From the NCBI GenBank assembly GCA_947561395.2, contig OX387192.1, positions 9,336,221-9,400,220 of the forward strand: 64,000 bases of DNA, given 5' to 3'. The notes beneath the pieces are model-generated. The model made no database searches, had not been told where the DNA came from, and worked only from the letters and a program-made list of their open reading frames with translations. This document shows positions 24,886-35,995 of this stretch, in pieces; the stretch's first letter is position 1; every line of letters starts with the position of its first letter. A program made the position numbers and the translations under genes. Source of the DNA: Buxus sempervirens. Taxonomy: Eukaryota > Streptophyta > Magnoliopsida > Buxales > Buxaceae.

Positions 24886-26969
24886 TGTGAGACATGGGAA
24901 AAATCACCGGGATGATTCCCCCTCCGTCAACACACGGGCTCAACAGAAAATGGGAGAGTCGCCACCTTTCAGATTTTTGAGGTGTGAATGGACACCCAAA
25001 AGATTCAAAAATAATTAAAAAGAGCTAAAAGGCAAATTCTAGAGTAAAAATAACTCTACTTGAAAATCAAATCCAGAGATGGGTAAGGGGATTAGATTAT
25101 GAATGGGGGAAGGTGCTAGGCACCCCCATTCATCCACACAAGGTGGTTGCCAAGTGTTGTTCATGCTAAAAAAATAAGAAAGCTTGCTAAAAATCATTAA
25201 AAACCTTGAAAAATGACAAATGTATGATATCTTCACATGAAAATCTAAATGAATTCCAGATCTTCTTTTATGTCAATATCACTTCTGGAATATCACCAAA
25301 AGATGGAAATCAAAGCAAAAGTTGCACAAAACCAAGTTGAGTTAAATCCGGGAAATTCAGCAAAAGCAAGAACCATTAGTCTTGAAATCATTCAAATCCA
25401 ATTTAAATTGAATCAAACCAAATCCATTTGAAAGATTATGGTAAATAAGAGACTCATGCAAAATTTCAATTGAATCCGGTTGAAATCTTAGGTGTTATGC
25501 CTCCTTTAAAATTGCTGCTGGAGATAATTAAAAGTGGCAAGTAGGCAAGTTTGGAAAATCACCTAGCAAAATAGGCTACATATAAATTCATGAAATTTGG
25601 TGTGAGTAAAGTCTGTATGGCCATATTGCAAATGAAACTAGCCTCATACAAAAATTCATTCGGATGTGCCTTGGGTGGTCTCCCGAACAGGCCCCGAAGA
25701 TCACAGATTTACCCAGAAAAGTGCTGTTGAACAGCTCTGAGTAAATCTGTTTCTCATGACACAAATGGAGTCAAAAAGTTATGAAACCAACTGGATTTAA
25801 AACTAGACTTCCATATGAAAACTCAGAAACAAGAATCACTCGAATCGGACTTAAAACGAAGACATGACGCTCAGTCGAAGTTACAGGTTCTGTATTCAGA
25901 TCTGAACTGACCTATCAACTTCGACACAGAGGTGTCAAAAATCCGCGTAATAGAAATTAATGAAATTTGGTAGGCATAAATTAGACAGCCTCACCTTTCC
26001 CATGGTTCTGGAATCACTCCAAAATTCATCCGGACGATAAAGTTATGAGTGTCCGAAGTTGGGGTACAATTGCTGTCGAGTTAAGCCATTTTTAGAGAAA
26101 ATCAATTCAAAAAAGTGACAAGAGGTGTGTGATCGGTGCAAGATAGATCAAAATCACTTGAAAATCATTTAAAGACATTCCAGAATTGCTTGGGGCTATT
26201 TATTTCAGATTTATCCCAATAAATGCAATAAATCCGAAATACGAGCCTATCCAACCAAAATCACGTGCTATGTATGTGTAAGTGTAAAAAAATCATTCCA
26301 ACAACATAGCAAAGATAGCATGCATTCATATCAATCAAAATAGGGTTCTAAAAACAACCTAGGGTTCCATTCCATTATCGTTTATCTTAGTTTTCTCTCC
26401 CCGTTAAACACGGTTCTTCAAGATAATCTTGGGGTACTTTGAATATAGAACGGTCTTCATAGAATCACAAGGCTTATTTCAACATAATAACATATAGCAT
26501 GCATTTAGATTAATAAAAAGGGTTCTAGAAACCTAGGGTTCCGTTCCATTATCGTTTCCCTTAGTTCTCTCTCCCCGTTAAACACGGTTCTTCAAGATAA
26601 TCTTGGGGTACTTTGAATATGGAACGGTCTTCAAAGATTCAAAAGGCTTATTCAAAAGAGGTTCTAGCACTAGGATCAATCCCCAGTCTCGTTTCTCCTA
26701 GATCCCGCCTTCACGTTTTACGGCTAGGGGGAGTCTTGAGATACTTTGAGCCGGGGAAGGGTTTTCATACACACATCAAGGCCTTATTCTACAGAAAGGT
26801 AAAAGAAGAGATCTAGATCTAGAATGTAAAAACAGAAAATTAAAGATAGGTTTAAGGCTTATCTGGGTTCTGGAAGCAGTTCCACAGCGGTTCCCCTCTT
26901 CACTCGGAGCTCTTCTTGGCAAAAGTTCTTGGCAAGAGTTGTTGGCCATTTGCTTAAGGAGGAGCCTCC

Positions 26970-26977
26970 TATTTATA
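26970..26977 (-). promoter_or_regulatory. TATA box of element D LTR
   Basis: TATAAATA on the minus strand, about 170 bp downstream of the GTATCCG array, at the position equivalent to the TATA boxes in the LTRs of A and B. Confidence 0.7.
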
Positions 26978-27134
26978 GGCAAAGGCTAGGGTTAGGGTTG
27001 GTAGGATGGTAGACACAACATAAGGTCCATAGCCCACCAACCTTAACCCTAAGGCTATTTCCGAGATTTCCACACATTTAATGAGGGATATGATGGTAAA
27101 AGGTGAAAACTCTCGGAAAACCCTAATTTTGAGC

Positions 27135-27300
27135 AAAACTAATGTATCCGACATGTCAGGTCGGATACACTAGGGCCTATGTGTATTCGGCATATGTTGC
27201 CGGATACATTAAGGGCTACTTGTATCCGGCATTTTCCATTGGATACGAACAGATATACTTGTATCCGACCTGAGTTGTCGGATACAAGGAAAACTTGCTT
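27135..27300. promoter_or_regulatory. GTATCCG word array in U3 of element D LTR
   Basis: Inverted pairs such as gtatccgaca...gtcggatac recur about four times in 160 bp (roughly eight words). The same words precede the DUF7745 gene of this element. Confidence 0.65.
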
Positions 27301-27387
27301 TTTCACATTTTTCTGCTGGCTTCAAAGGAAACAATGATTTTTACTGATTATTGATCATTTTTACTGTGCAATTTGGGGTGTCTACAC

Positions 27388-27684
27388 ACCCAAGTTTGAA
27401 CTTGTTCGCTTAAGAGCAACTTTATCAAAACATTTAAGATTTAGTGGTATTTTACTATTACACCCCGTTTTCTTCCCACAATGCCCTTTACTCCCACAAT
27501 GCCCTTTTCTCATTTAAATAAATTAAAAATTAAATAAATAGGTTTCCAAGATTGCCCTTCTTACGTTTGAAATTGATTGAATTAAGTATATTTCCAAAAG
27601 TGCCCTTTTCCCCAACTTTCTTATTTTTTATGTTTATTTCTTTTCAAAAAATAATAAAGAAAGAAAAGGAGGAGAGAGAGGGTC
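27388..27684. other. Flank of element D without a gene
   Basis: AT-rich DNA with tandem-like 'cccacaatgccctt' phrases near 27470-27510 and no convincing coding sequence. The first bases (caccc) would be one copy of D's target duplication. Confidence 0.4.
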
Positions 27685-28250
27685 TCAATAAAATGACTTG
27701 TACAATATTGTATCTTGACTTATACTGTTATAAGATAACTAGTACCACTCAATCAAATTACATATATATAATATGTGCCTATAGAGAGACTTGTACATCT
27801 TTACCAAATGACTTATACAATTTTATGTACTGATTTGTACGACTCAATCAAATGACTTGTACCTTCTATCAATTGACTTGTACATCAATATACCTTAACT
27901 TGTATACCAATATAAACTTACACTTCTCTATCAAATGATATGTATAATGATATGTACTGACTTATACCTTTATAAGAGTACATGTACTACTCAATTAAAT
28001 GACTTGTACATTATATTAATTGACTTATATAACAATATATATACTAATTTGTATGCCTATACAGACTTATATCTCTCTATCAAATGACTTGTACAATCTT
28101 AAGTACTGACTTGTACATTTATAGGAGGACATGTACAACTCAATCAAATGACTTGTACATTCTATCAATTGACTTGTACAACAATATATACTAACTTGTA
28201 TGACTAAATAGACTTATACCTTTCTATCAAATGACTTGTACAATGTACAA
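27685..28250. repeat. AT-rich tandem repeat, about 150-bp period
   Basis: About four diverged units contain caatcaaatgacttgtac and related ACTTGTAC words. The phrase recurs near 27845, 27993 and 28140. No coding content. Confidence 0.7.
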
Positions 28251-28822
28251 TTCTATTAATCGAGGGATATTAATAGTTTGTCGTTGAACAATCACGAAGC
28301 ATAAGATGGTATCCTTCGATTAATAGAATTGTATCCCACACGAATATAAATTGTATCCATTGATTCATAGGATTATATCCCATGACATCGATTAATCGAA
28401 ATTTAAAGCCTCGATTAACATTTCGATTTCAATAAAATTCATCGATTAATCGGAAATATTAATGATTTATACACGTGGTAGCAGTATACAGGTGATACCG
28501 GTATCACCTGTATACCGGTATCAACAACTTTCGATTAATCGCATACATCCCCATTAAACACAAGTAATTTGATTAATCGCACTTTCATCCTTTGACTCAC
28601 CTAATGACAATTTTTGATGAAGCATGGACCGTTGATTGTTAATATATCCGATTAATCGATAAATTTTATTGAAATCGAAATGTTCATCAAGGTTTTAAAT
28701 TTCGATTAATCTATGTCATGGGATATAATCCTATGAATTAGTGGAAACAATTTATATTCGTGTGGGATACAATTTTATTAATTGAGGGATACTAATAGTT
28801 TACCGTTGAACAATTGTATCCG
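28250..28822. repeat. Fold-back repeat with a central perfect palindrome
   Basis: Left arm (about 28311-28460) and right arm (about 28640-28790) are inverted copies, including gaattgtatcccacacg-like text and several cgattaatcga words. A perfect 30-bp palindrome lies between them at 28485-28514. A direct copy of about 45 bp (ttaatcgagggatattaata) occurs at 28250-28297 and 28772-28820. Probably a non-autonomous fold-back or MITE-like element; no clear target duplication found. Confidence 0.65.
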
Positions 28823-29440
28823 TGGACCACTTTATAAATTTTTTTCAAAAGTTGGTTGCTTCGGTAGGAAAGACTTTTCAACCTTTTTTTTTTATTAACT
28901 TTCTAAAAGATGTTCGTATTTGAAATTTTCCCTTTAGATTATAACTATAATATTATAACTGTAAATGAGTAAAAATACACATATACTCTTGCATGAATTT
29001 TCGGTGCACAATTGGCTCGCAAGGAATGATCTGTCTATCATGAATAAAGTGTCTAGTAAGTCTAATGGCGTAATAATGAAGGGTGTGCAATCGCCGAAGA
29101 TAGAGAAAGTAAGAGTAATGGAGTACAATGGAGTAGGGTCTTCAAAAAGAGTACAATGGAGTAGTGGGGATAAAAGTTTTGGAGGTACCACCATTGACTC
29201 AATGTCATCTCGTCAATTAGTAGGGACAGAGGTGTGATTTCAAATTCTCGTGAAACATTGCTGTACAATAATGGTGTGGAGATTGGTGCTTCGTAACTCT
29301 AACAATAACGGTGACCCTTTGGGAAGCGAAAATTATAATTCCCACTTGGAAGGGAAAGGACCAAGCAATAACCTTGAAGCCAGCTGCTCCTATACAAAAA
29401 TACCATTAGAATATGCTTGATCACATTAAAGCCAGCTAAT
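28823..29440. other. Unassigned region
   Basis: Low-complexity T-rich stretch near 28890, then about 400 bp of mixed sequence. Short frames on both strands here have no feature I recognise. No gene called. Confidence 0.3.
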
Positions 29441-29604
29441 ACAACCTTAAAATAAGAATTAAGGATGGCTTGTGGGCACATTTTACTAAACATTGAAGAC
29501 AAAAAAATTTTCTTTTGGTTATAACATTTAAAGTATAAACAATGACCTGAAAAAGCTGAATTCACATGGGGTTGTCGGCACAATTTACGTATTAAGCGTA
29601 AGGA

Positions 29605-30474
29605 GAGCCCGCATCTTCTGTCCGTAACGAATGGTATTACGGATTTTTCCGTGACAACACGCGTCCTAATCGTTTTAAAATTTGAATAAACGTTAACGTC
29701 TTAGGTAACGTAACGTTAGTCGATGAAAAACCATCCCGCATCGTTCGAAACCGTTCGAACGTGATTACAAAACCACCGATCGAATACAGCGAATTCACAA
29801 ACAGGGTAGTGTAAATAGGTATGGATTTAGTTTTGAAGCCTTTCATGACTGCTTCTCAGAGATTGGGAGACAATGTGAGAGCTTGTTCGATGAATCCTGA
29901 CATGGAAGGAGTGATGCTCAAACCAAAAATCTATTGACGAACATTTTCGAAGGAGTGACCGGGATCTGGGTCGACGAAATGGGCATCGTCGGTGAAACAG
30001 ACGGATTGGGATTGCAGAATCTTGGTAGACACTGGATTGCACTCTTTTCCCTTGACGCCATTGATCAAGGGATTGATAGATCTCTTCATCCATCCAAGCA
30101 TGTGATCAAAAGATCGGTTCTCCTTAACCAAGGCTACAATGTTTTTGATGAGTTGTTAGACTGTAAAGGCAAAATGGGTTGATTCAAAAACAGAGGAGAA
30201 TACAAAGAGGAGGAAGAAAGTGCAGAGAAATGGAAAATGTTTCATCTTGAACTTTCCCATGCTCGATGATGAAGAGATGGATATGCAAACAGGCTTGTCG
30301 TGCCCGATTTGGGGGTTTTCAGAATCACGTTCGAACGCGGCTTGAACAACACAGAACGGATGCCGTTGCCGTTGAAAAAACTAACGAGAGGACAGAGGGG
30401 TGCGAGACGCATGTCGTGCATCGCGCGCGCGCAACACCATCGGTTATACTAATGGAGACTGAAGATGCGGGCTC
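29605..30474. mobile_element. Pack-MULE 1 with a phospholipase C fragment
   Basis: Its termini are perfect inverted 14-mers (GAGCCCGCATCTTC and its complement), extending imperfectly inward for more than 100 bp. It is flanked by an exact 9-bp target duplication, gcgtaagga (29596-29604 and 30475-30483), diagnostic of Mutator-like elements. At 870 bp it has no transposase, so it is non-autonomous. The interior is a captured host gene fragment on the minus strand. The intact TSD points to a fairly recent insertion. Confidence 0.93.
29770..30260 (-). pseudogene. Captured fragment of non-specific phospholipase C (NPC2/NPC6-like)
   Basis: The minus strand starts MGKFKMKHFPFLCTFFLLF, a typical signal peptide. 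It continues with [56 protein letters not shown] and [15 protein letters not shown] is the conserved phosphoesterase motif of plant NPC enzymes, which hydrolyse membrane phospholipids. The signal peptide and the VNP/GFxEQAL pattern fit the NPC6/NPC2 type. Only about the first 160 residues of the roughly 510-residue family are present. At least three stop codons interrupt the frame (after the signal peptide, after ENVRQ and before EAVMKGF), so it is not a functional enzyme. Confidence 0.85.
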
Positions 30475-30900
30475 GCGTAAGGATGGATGTTGGCACATTT
30501 TACTAAACATTGAAGACATAAACTTTTGTTTTTTTATTGTGGTAGCACATTTTACTAAACATTGAAGACAAACCTTTTTTTTTTTTTTCATTACCAAAAA
30601 AAAAAAGAAAAAAAGAAAGAAGACAAACCTTTTTTTTGGTTTTAACATTGAAAATATAAACAACGAACTGAAAAAGTTGAATGGCACATTTTACGAATTA
30701 AGCACAAGGAGGGGTTGCTGACACATCTTACCAAACATTGAAGACATAAACTTTTGTTTTTTTGTTTTTTTTTTTCGAGGTAATAACATTGAAGAGATAA
30801 ACAAAACCTGAAAAAGTTGAATTCAAATGAGGATTGCTAACTAATAGCCAATTTAAAACGTTGAATTCACATGGGAAAGCTAACTAGAAAGTGGCTATAA

Positions 30901-31908
30901 GAATCTTTGCAGAAACAACACCCACGTAAAAGACGGGATGATTGTGCAACTAAAATAGCCTTCACAACCTTCACATTAGTTATTTTCTACACTAATACAA
31001 AAGCATGTGCGAGGTGACCCTCTGTCAAGTCTAATCGAATGGGGACGGAGGTGTGATTTTCACTTTGTAGGCGATACGTTCAAATAAAAGCATATATCTA
31101 GTTTCCCAGGAATGAGGGGTGATGGTAATGAGACGGGTTAAATGGGTTTGAAATCGTTTGCCATTATTATTTGCAGCTGTCAAGATAGCTGCATTCATAT
31201 GTTGACATATGGATCATCCAATGGTTGTAGAACGTTTGCTTTTATAAATATAGAAATTTTTTTCTTTTTCTTTTTTTTTTATAAAAAAAGCTTAACCATG
31301 AGATGCTCCACTTGATAGCATCTCACTGCACCCTATCCCTAATTGGTTAGAGATTGGAATTTTCAAAATCGGGTAGGGGTGGGTTCAGGTTTAGCCCAAC
31401 CCGCTGGAACCTTGCACCTCAATCTATAAAAATAAGATATTATTTTATATGTTCAAAATATAATTTTAATACGTATTATAAATAAAAAAATCCACATATT
31501 ATTAAATGATGTACTCTTTAACAGCACTCTCTTTTTTTTTTTTTTTTTTCAAATACGAGAGGGCCAACCCCACCCCCTGCTCCTACCAACCCATTAGGAG
31601 AGGTTTAGGGTTTGGTTTGACTAAACCCTCATAGCGACAGGGTTTGGGTTTACCAATAATTGGCTAACTCACTGTTAACTAGGGATTTCTACGTTAACGG
31701 TTAAGAGAAATTTACGCTTTTTATTTTCGTTAACACGGGGGGAGGTTTACCCAAAAAAAAAACACGGAGGGAGGGAATAAGAATGGTCAGGGCGAATGCC
31801 GCACGCGTTTTGCCCTATTATTGCATGAAATAAGTTTAGAAAAAGGTATTAAAGGACTGTACGGTACAAAAAGTAGAGCCTATTTTTTCATTTCTTTGTC
31901 TGTCATGG
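30901..31908. other. Unassigned region
   Basis: T-rich and A-rich low-complexity tracts near 31260 and 31530 with no recognised gene. The last nine bases before the next element (taattatta, 31909-31917) are its target duplication. Confidence 0.35.
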
Positions 31909-31917
31909 TAATTATTA

Positions 31918-33085
31918 CAGCCCGCATCTTCTGTGGCCGATGGTATTACTCTTTGTGTAACAGATTTTGTGGACGCGACACGCGTCCTTCTCTTTTAAAA
32001 CCCAAATAACGCTGACGTTCCAACCGATGGTAACGTCGAACGGCAAAAACTAACGACGCTGTTCCATCGTTCGTTTCAATCGATTAAAATAATTACGCGA
32101 ATTTTGAAAATTTCAAAACCCCTCTTTTTCAAAACCCCTTTCGTTCTTCCTCCTCAAACCTCACTTTTTCAAAACTCCTTTCGTTCTTCCTTCTCCTCAA
32201 CATTCGTAAGACAAATGGCGACAGAGGAAATCGGTCGCTCGCTAAGTACTGTAGATTCTCTCACTAGCTCTGAAGCAACCCTACAAACTAGACTTTGATG
32301 CGAGGTGATAGAAGCCCTAACGGGTTCGTCGTTGCAGATTTTAGCACAGAATTGCAGAAACAGAGGCTTCTGGGTCTCTGATGCTCTTCTTGGTTGACGC
32401 GAAGCTCGTTTCTTACGAACTCAGAATGTCAATGGGGAGAACTTATCATCACATTCCATTTCTCTGCGACACAAGGTCATTCACTTGGTTTCCTCATCTT
32501 CCTCTTTGGAGATGCAGGCATCTTCTTTTTCGATTTTCTTTGTTTTGGATCTTTGATTTTGGTTCTTTAACTTGATTCACTTGGATTTTCGATTTTCTTT
32601 GTTGTGCTTAAACTCATCTTTTAATGCCCTTGAACTCCTCGTTTTTTGTGTGTTTTCCTCAGATCGAAGTGATTGCTAGGGTTTCATAGATTTTAGAGCA
32701 ACCACAAGATTCTCTTTCTTGTTTCATTTTCCTCTTCTCAGATCGGCTGGAGAATTTAGGGCTTTTTTTCTTATTATTTGGTATCGTAGGTTCAATTGGT
32801 TATAGAACTCATACATGAAAGATTTGGTGATGCGTCGAAATTTTTTTATTCTAGGGTTGTAATTCCTTCAAACTAGTAAAGAGAATCGGAAAATTACTAG
32901 GAAGCTTAATAGTGCTTGTGCTGCCCATAAATGTCTTGCATTGTATGTTTTGACAAAGTATTTAGTATAGCTTGAGTTAGCTCTGGGTAAATTAGGTTAG
33001 TTGAATTTAATCCATGTTCATATTCTAATCGGAGTTGGATCTGTGACTGAGTTCTGTTATCTTGTTTTTTTGTTTTTTTGGCTAG
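31918..33085 (+). other. Left TIR and putative leader of the PDCD5 gene
   Basis: After about 200 bp of TIR comes a pyrimidine-rich leader (32100-32210) with a short frame at 32213 (MATEEIGRSLSTVDSLTSSE) unrelated to PDCD5. T-rich intron-like sequence follows up to the acceptor at 33085. The leader may be the captured 5' UTR. Confidence 0.4.
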
Positions 33086-34976
33086 GCTGATCCTGAATTA
33101 GAAGCCATCAGACAAAGAAGAATGCAGGAGTTAATGGCACAGAACGGCCTTGTAAGTGATATTCCACTCTGTGCTTTATAAGTCTGTTGCTTCAATTTTG
33201 AGGTGGCTCTACCCTTTTTTTGGGTACATCTATTACAAGCTTTACTACATGCATTTCTTTGACAAACAGGGAAATCAGCAAAGCTCAGAGCAGCAAAAAG
33301 CCCAAGAAGAGGCCAAACAGTATGTTCTTTTATCTTTTACCCCTTTTTGTACATAATTTTAGAGTATTTTTTTTGCTTAGCTTTCTTCATGTCTAAAATT
33401 ATTGTGGGGCTGATTCGTTAAACGAATCATTTCAGGGAGGCAGATGAACGGAGGCAAATGATGCTCAGTCAGATTTTGTCATCTGAAGCACAAGAAAGGC
33501 GTAGGTTTAAATTCTTTGCTTGTCTTTAAATTTGTTGCTTTGGACTTAGATTATCATTCTTTTTTCTTTTCATAAACTATAAGGTCATATCTTTTAAAGG
33601 AATTTGTACTTGTTAAGTAAATACTGGTTCTTTGCTCAAAAGGAAAAGGTTTTATTTTGGGTTTGTTTCTATTAATGTTGCAGAGTGTTGTTTACTATCC
33701 CATTCCAACACCCAATAGTCTGCTGCTTACTCATGTATAAAGGTCATTCAGCATTGTTTTTTACATGCAAGCTTTGGTTATTATCGCAGTATTTCTAAAT
33801 GGTAGTAACTTTTTTAGTAACGAAATTGTTTGTGGTTATTGCAGCTCATGTATGCCAGTTAAACAAAAAGCAAGTCTGTTAGTCTTTTATGTCATCTGCT
33901 TGTGAGTGGATTATTTTGGTTTCTGTATTATTGATGATGAAAGGCATACTCAAACTAGAGCAGAGGTTAACTAGTTATCTGCAATGTTTGTTGCTATCTT
34001 TGGGCCTGCTTGTATACTGAGTATGTCAACTAATTACATATGAGATCTTCTATGTTCAAATCCTTGGTCGTTTGAATCCTTAATAGTTATATATTTTTTC
34101 TTTTTTGGAAGTGCTTGAGAATTTGTAAGTTAAATTGTGGGTCTTAGACTCTATGTGGCATAGCTTCCTACAAATATAAGGGCATTGTGAGAAATGGCTT
34201 TGTCCTGTACCTTTTGTGCTTATGAAGCATTTTCTGGCCCTCAGGAAGCTATGCCAAACAGGGCCCTCACTCTCTTCAAAAAAATTTTTTTTTCACTGTC
34301 TTCAATAATGAAATTGACTGTGGACTCTATTTTTCATGGTATAACAACCAAGAGAAAGCAAGTCCTGAATCCTCTCTATGAGGTACTTTTGTGCGGATGG
34401 ATTATTCTAGTTTCTGTATCAGTGATCATGAGAGTGATGAATCTAGACAAGTTATGGAATTCATATTTCTCTGTTTGGATTAATGGGACTAAAATAATTT
34501 ATTGGGAATATCTATTTATGTATAATGTCTTTGCAACAGTTGCTCGGATTGCTTTAGTAAAACCTGAGAAAGCAAGGGGGGTTGAGGATCTTCTACTGAG
34601 ATCTACTCAAATGGGCCAGATAGTTGAGAAGGTAAGGAAACATGTGCAGATATTGTGGTGTCCATCAATGCACTACTATCTAATGCCATCCAATCTTTGC
34701 TAAAATTGTTTCATTAAGGAACTCATTAATTGTTTTTATATCATTTTTTTTTTATTTTCAGGTTTCTAAAGAGAGGCTTATATCATTGCTGGAGCAAATT
34801 AATAACCAAGCAACTAAACAGACCAAAGTAACTGTAAGTCATGTTATCATTTGTGCCCGTGTACTGTAATTGTGTGTTATATGCAAAAGTCGATATTTCA
34901 CTGTTTTTCTCCTAATGATGATATTCTTCAGATTCAGAGGCGTCGTGTTCTCGAGGATGATGAGTTACACCTTTGA
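33086..34976 (+). CDS. PDCD5: PDCD5-like gene (programmed cell death 5 / TFAR19 family) inside a MULE
   Basis: Six exons with canonical GT-AG introns keep one open frame of 129 codons plus stop: 33086-33151, 33270-33319, 33436-33500, 34540-34631, 34762-34833 and 34932-34976. The product has ADPELEAIRQRRMQELMAQN, ERRQMMLSQILSSEAQERL, ARIALVKPEKARGVEDLLL, MGQIVEKVSKERLISLLEQ and QTKVTIQRRRVLEDDELHL. This covers essentially the whole PDCD5 family (about 125-130 residues), a small DNA-binding helical protein linked to cell death. No stop or frame change is seen. The missing piece is the initiating exon: the frame upstream of 33086 is closed and no convincing ATG with a phase-0 donor was found in 31918-33085. 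Translation could start at an internal Met (RRM). Intron 3 is long (1.04 kb). Captured copy or relocated gene; expression unknown. Confidence 0.85.
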
Positions 34977-35577
34977 AGGACAAATAGATTGTTTCAGATG
35001 TATATTTCCAGTGTGCTGGTCCATGATTTTAGTCCTAAAGATTTTGACCTGTGTTAACATGATATTGCAGCTAAAAATTATTGTATTTTTTCTTTCTTTT
35101 TTTGTGCATTAAACAGTTTATGTTATGTTAACGAGTATGAGAATTTGTTCCTTCCATGGAAAATTTCTACCCTACTGTTCAAGTCATTTTCTCTCTTTAA
35201 TTTTCTCAAACGCTATCGTTCGCTCAACGAAACGAAACCCCCAGATTTGGGGATTTGCGTCTAAAACACCAAAAGAACATCAAAAACATAAAAAATGTCT
35301 CGAAGAAGAAAATAATAGACGATTAAAAGCTTTTCGAAGGGATTTGAAACCAAACAATCCTTAAAAGAAGCACGAATCATGGATTCAAGACATAAAACCC
35401 TACAAAAACACACGAAATCGAAAACGTTTGAAAAAACCTTTACCAGAAAAGATGGTGAACACTCAACTCATGCATTGGAAGGTATTAAGGATACTTATAT
35501 ATGTTAGAAGGAAGTCTAGAAGGAATTGGAATTATGTTAGGAAGCAGTGTAGAAGGAATTAGAATTACATTAGACAA

Positions 35578-35995
35578 GTTCGCAATTGTTATAAGCGAAC
35601 TAACGGATTTAACGTTCGAACAGCATCGAACGCGGAGAATTACGTAAGGTCAGTTCGCAATTGTTATAAGGGAACTAACGGATTTAACGTTCGAACAGTG
35701 TCAAACGCGGAGAATTACGTAAGGCCAGTTCGAAATCATTATAAGGGAACTATCGGATTTAACGTTCGAACAGCGTCGAACGCGGAGAATTACGTAAGGC
35801 CAGTTCGAAATCATTATAAGGGAACTATCGGATTTAACGTTCGAACAGCGTCGAACGCGGAGAATTACGTAAGGCCAGTATGAAATCGTTATAAGGGAAC
35901 TATCGGATTTAACGTTCGAACAACGTCGAACGGGGAGAATTACGTAAGGTCAGTTCGCAATTGTTATAAGGGAACTATCGGAATTAAAGTTGAAC
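35578..35995. repeat. 75-bp tandem array inside Pack-MULE 2
   Basis: Copies start at 35578, 35653, 35728, 35803, 35878 and 35953, an exact 75-bp period. Each contains ttataagggaac, ttaacgttcgaacagcgtcg and gagaattacgtaagg. Because 75 is divisible by three, part of the array reads as a 25-residue protein repeat, which I regard as incidental. Confidence 0.95.

Larger units (their letters stand above)
7303..27387 (-). mobile_element. Element D: second Tat-family Ty3/gypsy retrotransposon with antisense genes
   Basis: On the minus strand the order is 5' LTR (2.5 kb), primer site, leader with two tandem arrays, gag, protease, RT, RNase H and integrase. Two captured genes follow on the plus strand, DUF7745-like and then PMD. 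Element A interrupts it at 7302, so its 3' LTR should lie beyond the window. Coding parts align with those of A and B, but the LTR and promoter words differ, making it a separate family. It is broken, with roughly eight to ten interruptions in the coding parts. Confidence 0.88.
24886..27387 (-). repeat. 5' LTR of element D
   Basis: On the minus strand it starts TGTAGACACCCCAAATTGCA and ends TCTCACA, 2502 bp. Only the two ends and some internal blocks resemble the LTRs of A and B. A block of about 180 bp is duplicated (26315-26490 and 26495-26650, with ccccgttaaacacggttc), and a third partial copy follows at 26690-26760. Confidence 0.9.
29440..30900. repeat. Diverged tandem repeat interrupted by a Pack-MULE
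   Basis: Copies of gcacattttactaaacattg followed by gaagacataaact, a T-run and aacctgaaaaagttgaattc occur near 29476, 30493, 30544, 30640 and 30718. They form a degenerate array of about 50-110-bp units. The MULE at 29605-30474 inserted inside it. Confidence 0.65.

Noticed and set aside
26980-27060. Telomere-like ctagggttaggg and ccctaa words
   Set aside because: Only one or two units in an LTR, not an array.
34194-34703. Separate 169-residue gene overlapping the PDCD5 locus
   Set aside because: Its end is simply PDCD5 exon 4 (34540-34631) read through from the intron; the first two thirds are intron sequence.
35698-35883. Protein with 25-residue repeats
   Set aside because: It arises because the 75-bp DNA repeat is a multiple of three. 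No start context or related protein.
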